A stretch of 57,411 nt of DNA. Origin: Acetobacteraceae bacterium. GTDB lineage: Bacteria; Pseudomonadota; Alphaproteobacteria; Acetobacterales; Acetobacteraceae. The translations under genes were made by a program, and so were the position numbers. The notes below the pieces were generated by a model. That model was not told the origin of the DNA. It saw nothing but the letters and a program-made list of their open reading frames with translations, and did not search any database. Position 1 is the stretch's first letter. Every line of letters begins with the position of its first letter. The stretch is taken from contig JAMXLO010000046.1 of the NCBI GenBank assembly GCA_024280945.1, positions 1-57,411 of the forward strand, written 5' to 3'. Positions 17,641-27,173 of the stretch are shown piece after piece.

Positions 17641-19464
17641 ATGTGCGGTATCGTTGGTGTCATCGGCGCACGCCAGGCGGCGCCGCTCATCCTCGACTCG
17701 CTGCGGCGGCTGGAATATCGCGGCTATGACAGCGCGGGCATCGCCACTTTGGTGAACGGCCATATCGAGCGGCGCCGTGCCGAAGGCAAACTGGGGAATC
17801 TTGGTGCAGTGCTGGACCGCTCGCCGCTGCGCGGCACAACTGGCATCGGCCACACCCGCTGGGCGACGCATGGTGCACCGACTGAGAGCAACGCGCATCC
17901 GCACGGGACGTCGCGTGTCTCGGTCGTACACAACGGCATCATCGAAAACCATGCTGAACTGCGTGCCGAGCTGGAAGCAGCCGGTCAGGAATTCAGCACC
18001 GAGACCGATACCGAGACGGTCGCGCAACTGGTGGACCTGAACCTGAAGCTCGGCATGACGCCGATGGAGGCTGCCGGGGCGGCATTCGGCCGCCTCGAGG
18101 GTGCCTACGCGCTGGCAATGATCTTCGCCGGGCACCCGGAGCTCATCGTCGGTGCCCAGCATGGCGCTCCGCTGGCGGTCGGGTTCGGCGACAACGAGAT
18201 GTTCGTTGGATCCGATGGTCTCGCTCTGGCGCCGCTGACACAGCGCATCGCCTACCTGAAGGATGGCGACTGGACAGTCGTGGATCGCAAGGGTGCGCGG
18301 TTCTTCGATTTTGCCGGAGCCGAGGTGCAACGTGACATCAAGCTGACGCGGCTCACCGGCGCGGCGATCGGCAAGGGCAACTTCCGCCACTTCATGGAAA
18401 AGGAGCTGCACGAGCACCCGGCGGTGATCGGCGACACGCTGCATCGGATGGTCAACCCGGCGACGCGAGCTGTCGCTCTGCCGACGCTGCCATTCGACTT
18501 CGCCGCGCTGCCGCGCATCACGATCAGTGCCTGCGGCAGCGCGTTCTATGCCGGCATGGTAGGCCGCTGCTGGTTCGAGGCGATCGCTCGCGTACAGGCC
18601 GATGCCGACGTCGCCAGCGAATTCCGTTATCGCGAACCACCACTGACAGAGGGTGGTTTGGGCATCCTGGTGAGCCAGTCCGGCGAGACAGCGGACACCA
18701 TGGCAGCGCTGAAATACATGCGCGAACATGGGCAGCACGTGCTGTCCATCGTCAATGTGCCCGAGAGCAGCATGGCGCGCGCCTCGGATGCGGTGCTGGA
18801 GACTGTCGCGGGACCCGAGGTCAGCGTCGCTAGCACCAAGGCGTTCACGGTCCAGCTTGCAGTACTTGCTTGCCTGGCTATCGCGGCAGGGCGTGCTCGC
18901 GGCACGATCTCGACGACCGAGGAGGCCGCGATGACCACGGCCCTGCTGGAAGTGCCGAGCCGCGCGGCCGACGTGCTGGACAAGCATGCGGAGATCAAAT
19001 CGCTGGCGCAGCGCGTCGCCCAGGCGCGCGACGTGCTGTATCTCGGGCGCGGCAACTGCTTCCCGATTGCGCTGGAAGGCGCGCTGAAGCTGAAGGAGAT
19101 CAGCTACATTCATGCCGAAGGTTACGCCGCCGGAGAAATGAAGCACGGACCGATTGCACTGATCGACAAGAACGTGCCGGTGATCTCGATCGCGCCGTCT
19201 GGACCGCTGTTCGAGAAGACTGCATCAAACCTGCAGGAGGCAGCGGCGCGCGGCGGCCAGATCGTCGTGTTCAGCGACCAGGCAGGAGCAGCGAAGCTGC
19301 GAGGGATTGCCACCGAGACGATCGTTCTGCCCGATGTCGATCCATTCGTCGCCCCGATCCTGTATGCGATACCGGTGCAGTTGCTGGCATATAACGTCGC
19401 GGTGCTTAAGGGTACAGACGTGGATCAGCCACGCAATCTCGCAAAGTCGGTCACGGTGGAGTAG
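17641..19464 (+). CDS. glmS: Glutamine-fructose-6-phosphate aminotransferase (isomerising) GlmS
   Basis: The 607-residue enzyme starts MCGIVGVIG, with the N-terminal Cys nucleophile of the class II glutaminase domain. HTRWATHGAPTESNAHPH and HNGIIEN follow at about 77-100. Two SIS sugar-isomerase domains follow, with ISACGSAFYAG (about 298), SQSGETADTMAAL (about 345) and a C-terminal end LAKSVTVE. It makes glucosamine-6-phosphate from fructose-6-phosphate and glutamine, the first step of the pathway completed by GlmU. It follows glmU with zero spacing. No glmS ribozyme is possible upstream because the leader is the glmU coding region. Confidence 0.98.
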   Translation: MCGIVGVIGARQAAPLILDSLRRLEYRGYDSAGIATLVNGHIERRRAEGKLGNLGAVLDRSPLRGTTGIGHTRWATHGAPTESNAHPHGTSRVSVVHNGIIENHAELRAELEAAGQEFSTETDTETVAQLVDLNLKLGMTPMEAAGAAFGRLEGAYALAMIFAGHPELIVGAQHGAPLAVGFGDNEMFVGSDGLALAPLTQRIAYLKDGDWTVVDRKGARFFDFAGAEVQRDIKLTRLTGAAIGKGNFRHFMEKELHEHPAVIGDTLHRMVNPATRAVALPTLPFDFAALPRITISACGSAFYAGMVGRCWFEAIARVQADADVASEFRYREPPLTEGGLGILVSQSGETADTMAALKYMREHGQHVLSIVNVPESSMARASDAVLETVAGPEVSVASTKAFTVQLAVLACLAIAAGRARGTISTTEEAAMTTALLEVPSRAADVLDKHAEIKSLAQRVAQARDVLYLGRGNCFPIALEGALKLKEISYIHAEGYAAGEMKHGPIALIDKNVPVISIAPSGPLFEKTASNLQEAAARGGQIVVFSDQAGAAKLRGIATETIVLPDVDPFVAPILYAIPVQLLAYNVAVLKGTDVDQPRNLAKSVTVE

Positions 19465-19520
19465 CCCGCAACTGTGGCCGTACGCCAGCAGGATTGAACG
19501 CCTGCAACTATGGCAATGTG

Positions 19521-20231
19521 TCAGGGAATCAGCACAGGCGACAAGCGCATCTTCTCGGTATCGCCAGCGATAACAACGGTTGGTTCCGGGGCAGCACCGC
19601 TGTCGATATAAGCTTTAAGGCCGCCGCAGAAGTAGGAGTTGCAGATGTCGGCGCGCATGGACCGATCGAGCGTGCAGCCCTTCTTGCCGTGAAAGATGCA
19701 CGAATCTCGATAGGCGACTGCCGGAACACGTTGGAGGTAGAGTTCCAACATGGCTTCGTCCGAAAGTCGGGGGCTCGCACGCCGGACGCGGACGAGTGCC
19801 TGATCATCGATGTAGCCATGATCGTCCCCATGCCTGCAGCAGACACCCTTACAGAGCGCGCAGGCGGCACGCACGACGACCCCGCTGAAGCCGTCAGGCT
19901 GCGGCGCAACGGCAGACGCTGCGGGCTTGATTGCTCCCCCCCTCCTGAGGCCCAGAAGCACATCAATGAGGTGCTTTCTTAGCCGCCGAATGCGCTCAGG
20001 CGAAACTGGGGCCAAGCGCTTTTCGCTCCGCGGCACCATGACCGGAAAGCTGTCATGTTCAGCGTTCTTTCGCGGCACGCAAATCAATGAGCCATTGGCG
20101 GCCGACACGTCGCTTGTGGACTCGTCCTCAAAAACTCGTCGCAGGCCTGCGTGTCTTCTCCGCATGGGCGGAAGAGTAAGCACGTTCTTACGCGGCGCAA
20201 GCTGTCTGCTTGGTCTAGCCCTATCAATCAT
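19521..20231 (-). CDS. Cys-rich YkgJ-like (zinc- or iron-chelating) hypothetical protein
   Basis: The up to 236-residue protein contains a CxxC-x3-CC cluster (CALCKGVCC, about 123-131) followed by DSCIFHGKKGCTLD (about 176-189) and CNSYFCGG (about 197-204). That is nine clustered cysteines, consistent with the YkgJ/Fe-S-oxidoreductase-like metal-binding family. The N-terminal 80 residues are basic, poorly structured and possibly not translated: neither ATG 20231 nor ATG 20165 has a clear ribosome site, so the start is uncertain. It converges on glmS. I cannot assign a reaction; metal chelation is inferred from the cysteine pattern. Confidence 0.68.
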   Translation of the reverse strand: MIDRARPSRQLAPRKNVLTLPPMRRRHAGLRRVFEDESTSDVSAANGSLICVPRKNAEHDSFPVMVPRSEKRLAPVSPERIRRLRKHLIDVLLGLRRGGAIKPAASAVAPQPDGFSGVVVRAACALCKGVCCRHGDDHGYIDDQALVRVRRASPRLSDEAMLELYLQRVPAVAYRDSCIFHGKKGCTLDRSMRADICNSYFCGGLKAYIDSGAAPEPTVVIAGDTEKMRLSPVLIP

Positions 20232-20314
20232 CTAACGCAGCGATGCCCAGGTGCCTACCCAAAAAGCTCGGCATTTTGCCCGCGGCGAACCGATCAAGGG
20301 CAACGGTGCATCGA

Positions 20315-21091
20315 TCACTGTAAGCTGAAGTCATGCAACGCAGCAGACAGGGCTTCCGGCGACACCTTCACGGTACCAGCAAACGGGCGATCGATGACCA
20401 CGATGACGAGGAGTCCAGAAAAGATCAACGCGGTCAGTGCCCCGGTCATCACAGCCTGGGCACGAAGGTTATCCGTCGCGAAGAAGAATGTGAAACCCAC
20501 GGTGACGATGGCGCCGCCAAATAAAACGAACCACACGATTCCGGGTACGATGCCAGTCGCCACCACGAGCCGGGCTCGGCGAGCCTGGGTCAGCGCATCC
20601 AACTGACGCAATGTCTCAGTGAGAAGTGCGGCCCCACGACGATCGGCAGGGCTGAAGGTCAGCAGTGTCGAATAAACGGCGTCGAGAGCGCGCGTGGTTG
20701 TCTGGCTCGCCTCTCCTCGCTCCATCGCCGACCAGTCGTCTCCGACCGCGGTGCTGAGATATGTACTGATAGCGGCGCGGAGTTGGGTGCCAGTGTCCCC
20801 TCCTATACCTGCCGACAGGCGGTAGATGGTGACCGCAGCGCCAGCCTCATCTGCCACATGGCTCTCGGCATCGCCAAACTTCTCCCATACGACAATGACC
20901 GCAAATGCCAACAGCACCGCATAGAGTACGCCGACGGTGGCAAACTTGAACCCGGCGACCTCGTTGTTTGCTCTAAGCCTCTCCAGGCTCAAGCGACGGC
21001 GAATCAAGGCCGGTCCACCCATCGCCAGCAGGGTCGGAAGGCCGACAAGCAATATCGCCGACAGCCACAACGGAAGGAAGGTCAAAATCAT
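20315..21091 (-). CDS. DUF4239 (bestrophin-like) membrane protein
   Basis: The 258-residue protein has four predicted membrane helices: about residues 5-25, 50-70, 178-200 and 208-232. Between helices 2 and 3 lies a soluble segment with KFGDAESHVADEAGAAV (about residues 71-87), typical of DUF4239 proteins. This family is distantly related to bestrophin-type channels; its role is unknown. The start at ATG 21091 is directly followed by a hydrophobic stretch. It lies on the same strand as the Cys-rich protein 84 bases downstream, and diverges from an acyl-CoA ligase. A channel role is only a suggestion. Confidence 0.82.
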   Translation of the reverse strand: MILTFLPLWLSAILLVGLPTLLAMGGPALIRRRLSLERLRANNEVAGFKFATVGVLYAVLLAFAVIVVWEKFGDAESHVADEAGAAVTIYRLSAGIGGDTGTQLRAAISTYLSTAVGDDWSAMERGEASQTTTRALDAVYSTLLTFSPADRRGAALLTETLRQLDALTQARRARLVVATGIVPGIVWFVLFGGAIVTVGFTFFFATDNLRAQAVMTGALTALIFSGLLVIVVIDRPFAGTVKVSPEALSAALHDFSLQ

Positions 21092-21290
21092 GAAGTGTGT
21101 CCGCTCGACTCCCCTGGCGATAATAGCAACTGCACGGTCCTAAAAACACACGGCGCATGCCTGACTTTAAGCACAAATCCGGCCTCTATGTCAGCGATGT
21201 TTGGACAGGCAAGGCCAAGGACTTGCTGTGGACACCGCCGATTTTTTGCACATTTGCAATCGTGATAACAAGCGGGAAAAGGCCGAGGGA

Positions 21291-22922
21291 ATGATGGACA
21301 ACATCGCAGATCGAACGACGATTGGCGAGGCTTTCAGATCCTCCGTGGCGGCTCATGGGGACGCGCAGTTCTTTGTGGTGCCGGCAAATTCGGGTCGCGA
21401 ATACCTGAAAGAAGGTTTTGCGCTTTCCTATACGCAGGCTGGTCGTTGCGTCTCCGCGCTGGCAGAGACTTATCGGCGCGCCGCCTACGGAGTAGGCCAT
21501 CGTGTGGCGACATTGCTGGAAAACCGCCCCGAATATGTTCTCCACAAGCTGGCGCTCAACGTCATTGGCGTGTGTTGTGTCCCGATCAATCCGGACTACC
21601 GACCATCCGAGATCGCGTATCTGCTCGAACATAGCGAGCCGGACCTGATCCTGACGTTGGGTTCTCGCGTGGAGCAGATGCGGCAAGCATTGGCCCAAAG
21701 CGCGCACACGTCCCAAGTGATCACGCCGGAGCAGGTCAATGACACTCTTGTTCGCGCAATGCGGCGGGCAACGCAGGAGGAGCCGGGTCCGGATACACCG
21801 GCGAGTATCCTTTATACATCGGGCACGACGGGGCGGCCGAAGGGCTGTGTCCTGTCGCATGGCTACGAGATCGCGTCCGGTGCCTGGTATGCGGCGTTGG
21901 GCGGCGCGGCAGGCCTGCGACCCGGCATGGATCGTATCTACAATCCCCTGCCATTGTATCACGTGAATGCCGCAGTCCTCTCTCTGATGGGGGCGATGCT
22001 AACAGGTTGTTGCCAGATTCAACCTGACCGCTTTCACCCGCGCCGTTGGTGGCGTGAGCTGGTGCAGACGCGCGCAAGCATTGTGCACTATCTGGGCATC
22101 ATTGCCCCGCTGCTAATGAGCCAGCCGCCGAACGAGGACGAGCGACGACACAGTGTTCGCTTCGGGATCGGCGCTGGCATCGAGCCGGAACTGCACTCCA
22201 AGTTTGAGGCCCGGTTTGGTTTCCCCATGATCGAGATTTGGGGAATGACCGAGATGGTGCGCGTTCTGGCAGACAACATTGCGCCTCGTCGGATCGGCTC
22301 GCGTGCCTTCGGCAGGGCGGTGCCGGCGATCGAAGTTCGTGTTGTGGATGATCAGGACCAAGACGTGCCTGATGGTACACCGGGTGAGATGGTGATCCGC
22401 CATTCGGCGGCTACGCCGCGTCGCGGGTTCTTTTCGGGCTATTTGAACGATGAGGAAGCGACCGAGTCGGCTTGGCGCGGCGGCTGGTTCCATTCTGGCG
22501 ACGTGGTGCGGCGAGGCGCCGACGGCATGCTGCACTTCGTCGATCGCAAGAAGAATATCATCCGTCGATCAGGTGAGAATATCGCCGCCGCCGAGGTGGA
22601 GGCGGTGTTGCTGGCCCATTCGAATGTGCTGCAAGCAGCAGTATTGCCGGTTAAGGATGAACTGCGTGAGGAGGAGGTGCTCGCGTGTGTCGTGCTAAAG
22701 CATGCAGTGCCGACCGCGGATGCCGCACCGGCACTGTTCAGGCACTGCATGGACCGGTTGGCGTACTTCAAGGTGCCGGGCTGGATTCACATTGTCGACA
22801 AGCTTCCGACCACAGGTACCCAGAAGATCCAGAAGCATGTGATCTATCCGGGTGGGACGGATCCGCGCTCAGCTCCTGGCATTATTGACCTGCGAGAGAA
22901 GAAGCGGAGGCAGACGTCGTGA
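21291..22922 (+). CDS. AMP-dependent acyl-CoA synthetase/ligase (ANL superfamily)
   Basis: The 543-residue protein has the AMP-binding P-loop ILYTSGTTGRPKGCVLSHG (about 167-185), then WGMTEM (about 317), GWFHSGDVVRR (about 401), RSGENIAAAEVE (about 426) and the C-terminal lysine region TGTQKIQKH (about 510). It activates a carboxylic acid as acyl-adenylate and transfers it to CoA. Two ATGs occur at 21291 and 21294; an AGGCCGAGGGA stretch lies upstream. The frame runs back to 21201 without support. Gene neighbours do not reveal the acid used; medium-chain fatty or aromatic acids are possible. It is transcribed alone. Confidence 0.9.
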   Translation: MMDNIADRTTIGEAFRSSVAAHGDAQFFVVPANSGREYLKEGFALSYTQAGRCVSALAETYRRAAYGVGHRVATLLENRPEYVLHKLALNVIGVCCVPINPDYRPSEIAYLLEHSEPDLILTLGSRVEQMRQALAQSAHTSQVITPEQVNDTLVRAMRRATQEEPGPDTPASILYTSGTTGRPKGCVLSHGYEIASGAWYAALGGAAGLRPGMDRIYNPLPLYHVNAAVLSLMGAMLTGCCQIQPDRFHPRRWWRELVQTRASIVHYLGIIAPLLMSQPPNEDERRHSVRFGIGAGIEPELHSKFEARFGFPMIEIWGMTEMVRVLADNIAPRRIGSRAFGRAVPAIEVRVVDDQDQDVPDGTPGEMVIRHSAATPRRGFFSGYLNDEEATESAWRGGWFHSGDVVRRGADGMLHFVDRKKNIIRRSGENIAAAEVEAVLLAHSNVLQAAVLPVKDELREEEVLACVVLKHAVPTADAAPALFRHCMDRLAYFKVPGWIHIVDKLPTTGTQKIQKHVIYPGGTDPRSAPGIIDLREKKRRQTS

Positions 22923-22971
22923 GTCGTGCTGCTTCCGATCATTGTCTTTTCGCCAAACTCAACGACCCTGC

Positions 22972-22995
22972 CCTCTCCCGCTTTGGCGGGAGAGG
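22972..22995. terminator. Palindromic terminator hairpin between convergent genes
   Basis: CCTCTCCCGC and GCGGGAGAGG pair perfectly (10 base pairs) around TTTG. It lies 49 bases after the acyl-CoA ligase stop and 51 bases after the infC stop on the other strand. A similar CCCTCTCCC palindrome occurs at 30621 and a related one at 38167, so it may also be a repeated element. Confidence 0.65.
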
Positions 22996-23046
22996 ATTTG
23001 CTAAGCGCTGGTCAGCCGGACCTGATACTGCAAGCACGCCGGTCGG

Positions 23047-23583
23047 CTACCGCGGCGTCAGCACCATCACCATCTGGCGGTTCTCCATTCGCGGCATCTG
23101 CTCGACCTTGGACGTCGGATCCATTTCGTTCTTGATCCGCTCCAGCACACGCACACCGATTTCCTGGTGCGCCATCTCGCGGCCACGGAAGCGCAGGGTG
23201 ACCTTCACCTTGTCCCCCTCCTCGATGAACGACTTCATGGCGCGCAATTTCACCTGGTAGTCATTCTCGTCGATGTTGGGACGGACCTTGATCTCCTTGA
23301 TCTCGATGACCTTCTGCTTCTTCTTGGCCTCGTTCTTCTTCTTCTGTTGTTCGTACTTGTATTTGCCGAAGTCGAGGATCTTAACGACCGGCGGGGACGC
23401 GTTCGGGCTGATCTCCAGTAGGTCAAGGCCAACTTGCTGTGCCCGATACATGGCATCGCGGGCACTCATGACCCCCTGCATTTCGCCGTCCTGGTCGATC
23501 AGCCGCACCTGCGGCGCTCGGATCTCCTCGTTCACGCGTGGCCCGTCGCGGGTGGGCGGAGCGGGCAATGGTCCTCTGGGTAT
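23047..23583 (-). CDS. infC: Translation initiation factor IF-3, probable AUA start
   Basis: The protein has the two IF-3 domains joined by a Lys-rich linker: [39 protein letters not shown], then the C-terminal [14 protein letters not shown] and RFRGREMAH blocks, ending MVMVLTPR. It binds the 30S subunit and checks start-codon pairing. No ATG exists near the conserved N-terminus. TTG 23568 is possible, but ATA at 23583 lies exactly six bases after an AGGAG and adds the segment before [13 protein letters not shown]-3 genes in other bacteria start with AUU or similar codons for self-regulation. It follows thrS on the same strand. Confidence 0.93.
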   Translation of the reverse strand: MPRGPLPAPPTRDGPRVNEEIRAPQVRLIDQDGEMQGVMSARDAMYRAQQVGLDLLEISPNASPPVVKILDFGKYKYEQQKKKNEAKKKQKVIEIKEIKVRPNIDENDYQVKLRAMKSFIEEGDKVKVTLRFRGREMAHQEIGVRVLERIKNEMDPTSKVEQMPRMENRQMVMVLTPR

Positions 23584-23679
23584 GGTCTTCTCCTGTCCTG
23601 GTTGTGGTTCAGCGTCGATCTTGACCGATCCATCCGTCTCCGATCAAGCAGGCTTTCGACCGATGATTGGGTCTGGGCC

Positions 23680-25605
23680 CTACGAGCTCAGATCGGGTGG
23701 CGTTGCCTCATCCGCAAGCCGGCGCACCGCCGCTTCGAGCGGCAGCACCTCCTGGGTCGATCCACCCAGCCGGCGCAGCGCCACAGTCCGCTGTTCGGCT
23801 TCCTTGCGGCCCACCACCGCCAGCACCGGCACGTGGGCCAGGCTATGCTCGCGGACTTTAGCGTTGATCTTCTGGTTGGAGAGGTCGAGTTCTGCAGTGA
23901 GCCCCGCCTTCCGCAAGGCGAGCGCAACCTCCCCGGCATAGGCATCAGCGTCGGAGACGATGGTCGCCACAACCGCCTGCACCGGGGCAAGCCAGAGCGG
24001 GAACCGGCCGGCATAGTGCTCGATCAGTACGCCGAGGAAGCGTTCGAAGCTGCCCAGGATGGCGCGGTGCAGCATCGCCGGGGTCCGACGCGACCCGTCC
24101 TCGGCCACGTATTCCGCGCCGAGCAGCTCCGGCAGAATGTAGTCGACCTGCAGCGTGCCGCACTGCCAGTCGCGTCCGATCGCGTCGCGCAGCACAAATT
24201 CCAGCTTGGGGCCGTAGAAAGCGCCCTCACCAGGATTCAGCGTGTAGTCGATGCCGGCCGAGGCGCATGCCTCCTTCAGCGCCCCTTCGGCGCGATCCCA
24301 CACGTCGTCCGATCCCGCGCGCAAAGCCGGCCGGTCGGAGAACTTCACGAAGAACTCCGAGAAGCCGAAATCGCGATAGATCGACGCCAGCAACTCGACG
24401 AAGCGCACGGTTTCCGGTGGAATCTGCTGGTCTGTGCAGAAGATGTGCGCATCGTCCTGGGTGAACTGACGCACCCGCATCAGGCCGTGCAGCGCGCCGG
24501 ATGGCTCGTAACGGTGGCACGATCCGAATTCTGCCAGCCTGAGTGGCAGTGCGCGATAGGAACGCACGCCCTGGCGGAAGATCTGCACGTGGCATGGACA
24601 GTTCATCGGTTTGAGGGCTAGCGTCTTGTCCTCGTCCTCGACCCTGGCGATGAACATGTGCTGGCGGAACTTCTCCCAGTGGCCGGAGCGTTCCCACAGC
24701 GCGCGATCGACCAGTTGCGGGGTCTTCACCTCCTGATACCCGGCGGCATCCAGCCGCCGGCGCATATAGGCCTCCGCAGTCCGGTAGAGCTTCCAGCCTT
24801 TGGGATGCCAGAACACGCTGCCGGCGGCTTCCTCCTGGAAATGGAACAGCCCCATTTCCTTGCCGATCCGCCGATGATCCCGCCGCTCTGCCTCCTCCAG
24901 CACATGGAGGTAATTGTCGAGTTCCTTCTGGTCGCGCCAGGCGGTGCCGTAGATGCGCGACAGCATGGCGTTGCGGTGATCGCCGCGCCAATAGGCGCCG
25001 GCGACCTTCATCAGCTTGAAGGCGCCGCCGATATCGGCGGTCGAACGCATGTGCGGGCCGCGGCAGAGGTCAACCCAGTCGCCCTGGCGATACAGCGTGA
25101 TGGTCTCGTCGCGCGGCAGGTCCTGGATGATCTCGGCTTTGTATTTTTCCCCTTTGTCATCGAAGAACCGGATGGCCGCGTCACGGTCCATCACCTGGCG
25201 CACGAATTTTTCGCCCCGCGCGACGATCTCGCGCATCTTGGCCTCGATCCGGGGAAAGTCGTCTGGGGTGAAGGGGTCGTTGCGGGCGAAGTCATAGTAG
25301 AAGCCATCGGCGATCGCCGGACCAATGGTAACCTGGGTACCTGGATACAGCTCCTGCACCGCCTCCGCCAGCACGTGCGCCGCGTCGTGGCGGATCAGCT
25401 CCAGCGCCTCGGGGTCGCGACGGGTGACGAATACCACGTCGGCGTCGTGGTCGATTTGCGTCTCGAGATCGACCAGCCTGCCGTCCAGCTTCATCGCGAG
25501 GGCCGCCCGCGCAAGGCCAGGTCCGATCGCCTCCGCCACCGTCGCGCCCGTCACCGGCGCGTCGAACTGGCGCACGGATTTGTCGGGCAGGGTGATGGCG
25601 GGCAT
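23680..25605 (-). CDS. thrS: Threonine-tRNA ligase
   Basis: The 641-residue enzyme has an N-terminal TGS domain ([14 protein letters not shown], about 1-60), the editing domain with [11 protein letters not shown] (about 72-82), and a class II catalytic core. The zinc site uses Cys in NCPCHVQIF and His in the [20 protein letters not shown] region (about 380), with a later His in the motif 3 part. The C-terminal anticodon-binding domain begins near [14 protein letters not shown] 25605 follows AAGGAGGAG; a further upstream ATG at 25626 lacks support. It charges tRNA-Thr. infC follows by about 96 bases, the widespread thrS-infC order. Confidence 0.97.
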   Translation of the reverse strand: MPAITLPDKSVRQFDAPVTGATVAEAIGPGLARAALAMKLDGRLVDLETQIDHDADVVFVTRRDPEALELIRHDAAHVLAEAVQELYPGTQVTIGPAIADGFYYDFARNDPFTPDDFPRIEAKMREIVARGEKFVRQVMDRDAAIRFFDDKGEKYKAEIIQDLPRDETITLYRQGDWVDLCRGPHMRSTADIGGAFKLMKVAGAYWRGDHRNAMLSRIYGTAWRDQKELDNYLHVLEEAERRDHRRIGKEMGLFHFQEEAAGSVFWHPKGWKLYRTAEAYMRRRLDAAGYQEVKTPQLVDRALWERSGHWEKFRQHMFIARVEDEDKTLALKPMNCPCHVQIFRQGVRSYRALPLRLAEFGSCHRYEPSGALHGLMRVRQFTQDDAHIFCTDQQIPPETVRFVELLASIYRDFGFSEFFVKFSDRPALRAGSDDVWDRAEGALKEACASAGIDYTLNPGEGAFYGPKLEFVLRDAIGRDWQCGTLQVDYILPELLGAEYVAEDGSRRTPAMLHRAILGSFERFLGVLIEHYAGRFPLWLAPVQAVVATIVSDADAYAGEVALALRKAGLTAELDLSNQKINAKVREHSLAHVPVLAVVGRKEAEQRTVALRRLGGSTQEVLPLEAAVRRLADEATPPDLSS

Positions 25606-25659
25606 CGGCCGATACTCCTCCTTCATTCGGAGCGGCTGTCTATGGCGACGTGCCCCTTG

Positions 25660-26808
25660 CTACGCAAGTCCTATGACCTCGCGGTAAACATCGAGGGTCG
25701 CCGCCTGCATCGCGCCAACAGTGTAGTCGGCCTGCACTGCCGCCCTCGCCCGCTCCTTCAGCGCGGCGCGCTGCTCCGCGTTCAGTGCCAGTACCTGCTG
25801 TATCGCGGACGCCAGGGCCGATGCATCGCCCGGCGGAACGCGCCAGCCAGTGACACCTTGCTCGACCGTTTCCGCAGGGCCTCCGACGTCGGAGGCGATC
25901 ACCGGCCGACCCATCGCCTGCGCCTCGATCACCACGCGTCCGAACGCTTCCGGCTGCACCGAGGCATGGACCACGACATCCGCCAGCATCAGCGCGGCCG
26001 GCATATCGTCACACTGCCCGACCAGCCGGAGCCGATCCCCGACCCCGAGTGCCTCCGCCCGCTTGACCAAACCAGAGGAATAATGGTGGCGGCCCTGGTC
26101 CGAACCGACGAGTACGCCGCAGATGTCGCGCCTATCGATGCGCGCGAGCGCCTCGATCAGTACCCCCTGCCCTTTCCAGCTTGTCAGCCGCCCAGGCAAC
26201 AGAATGATCTTCGTCCCTTCCGGTAGACGCCACGCCTGCGCCAGCCGCATCATGCGATCGCCGCCGACCCGCGTCGGATTGAACACCATAAGGTCCACGC
26301 CGCGCGGGATTACCCGGATCCGTTCTGGTTCGGTCTTGTGCTGCCGCACAATCAGGTCGGCGATGAACCGGCTGGCGGCAATTACCCGTTCACCCTTTGC
26401 CATTACCGAGTTGTATTGTCGCTTGAATGGCAAATCCTCGTTGTAGGTGCCGTGATAGGTGGTCACGAAATGCACGCCGGTACGTTGGCAAGCGAGCCAT
26501 GCGGACCATGCCGGCGCCCGCGAACGCGCATGAACGATGTCCACGCACTCGTCGCGAATCAGCCGCTCCAGCCGCGCAGCATTGCGCCAGATTGTCAGCG
26601 GGTTGTGGCATGCGAGCGGCAGGGTCACGTGACGGCCGCCGGCGCTTTCTACGGCTGGCACCAGCCGCCCGCCGGAGCTGGTCACCAGCGCAACCCATCG
26701 CGCGCGGGCAATCGCCTGAGTGATCTCGATCGTTCCCCGCTCGACCCCACCGGTGATCAGCGACGGCAGCACTTGAAGCGCGGTGACTTTGCCGGCGTTA
26801 CCACCCAT
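25660..26808 (-). CDS. Glycosyltransferase family 4 (GT-B fold)
   Basis: The 382-residue protein shows the GT4 signature: N-terminal LQVLPSLITGGVERGTIEI (about 9-27), RVIPRGVDLMVFNP (about 184), ILLPGRLTSWKGQGVLIEAL (about 214), and HASVQPEAFGRVVIEAQAMG (about 291-310) with the two glutamates of the E-x7-E motif. It transfers a sugar from a nucleotide donor in the cytoplasm, most likely in lipopolysaccharide or exopolysaccharide assembly. ATG 26808 starts near the conserved domain; TTG 26844 is an alternative and neither has a strong ribosome site. It precedes thrS on the same strand by 54 bases. The acceptor is unknown. Confidence 0.88.
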   Translation of the reverse strand: MGGNAGKVTALQVLPSLITGGVERGTIEITQAIARARWVALVTSSGGRLVPAVESAGGRHVTLPLACHNPLTIWRNAARLERLIRDECVDIVHARSRAPAWSAWLACQRTGVHFVTTYHGTYNEDLPFKRQYNSVMAKGERVIAASRFIADLIVRQHKTEPERIRVIPRGVDLMVFNPTRVGGDRMMRLAQAWRLPEGTKIILLPGRLTSWKGQGVLIEALARIDRRDICGVLVGSDQGRHHYSSGLVKRAEALGVGDRLRLVGQCDDMPAALMLADVVVHASVQPEAFGRVVIEAQAMGRPVIASDVGGPAETVEQGVTGWRVPPGDASALASAIQQVLALNAEQRAALKERARAAVQADYTVGAMQAATLDVYREVIGLA

Positions 26809-27173
26809 AGTTAATTCGGTGGCGTCTCTTGACCCGTGGAGCAATGCCCATGCGGACGCCTCTATATGACGTAAACGCCCGTCGCAAGACGGTGAGCGTC
26901 GATTAAAATGCGGCCTTGGTGGCGGAGACTTGGGGGCTCGGGATCATTATTTGCCGTACCGTCGAGGCAGCTATCATCAACGCGTTTGAGGAGGCCGAGA
27001 AGGCGCAGATCCACGCGGAGATTCCCCGAGGCGGCGCGGCTTACCGGCGAACTGATAGCAAAATACGGTCTGCCGTTCTTCCAATCCGTCACTTGCGCCA
27101 AAGCATCGGCTCGTTGCCCGCCACTGCGATGATATAACGCGTGCATTGGACTGGCTGTCCTTGAGGATCTGAC
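26809..27173. other. Non-coding interval between divergent genes
   Basis: This 365-base stretch separates the leftward glycosyltransferase from the rightward hydrolase. It contains open frames of about 70 codons on both strands, but none has a ribosome site, a recognisable protein or a convincing start. It presumably holds the two divergent promoters; I could not pick clear -35 and -10 boxes. Confidence 0.5.

Noticed and set aside
17620-19146. A 508-codon open frame opposite glmS
   Set aside because: Antisense shadow; glmS on the other strand is unmistakable and full-length.
24658-26226. A 522-codon open frame opposite thrS and the glycosyltransferase
   Set aside because: It runs across two real genes on the other strand and has no recognisable domain.
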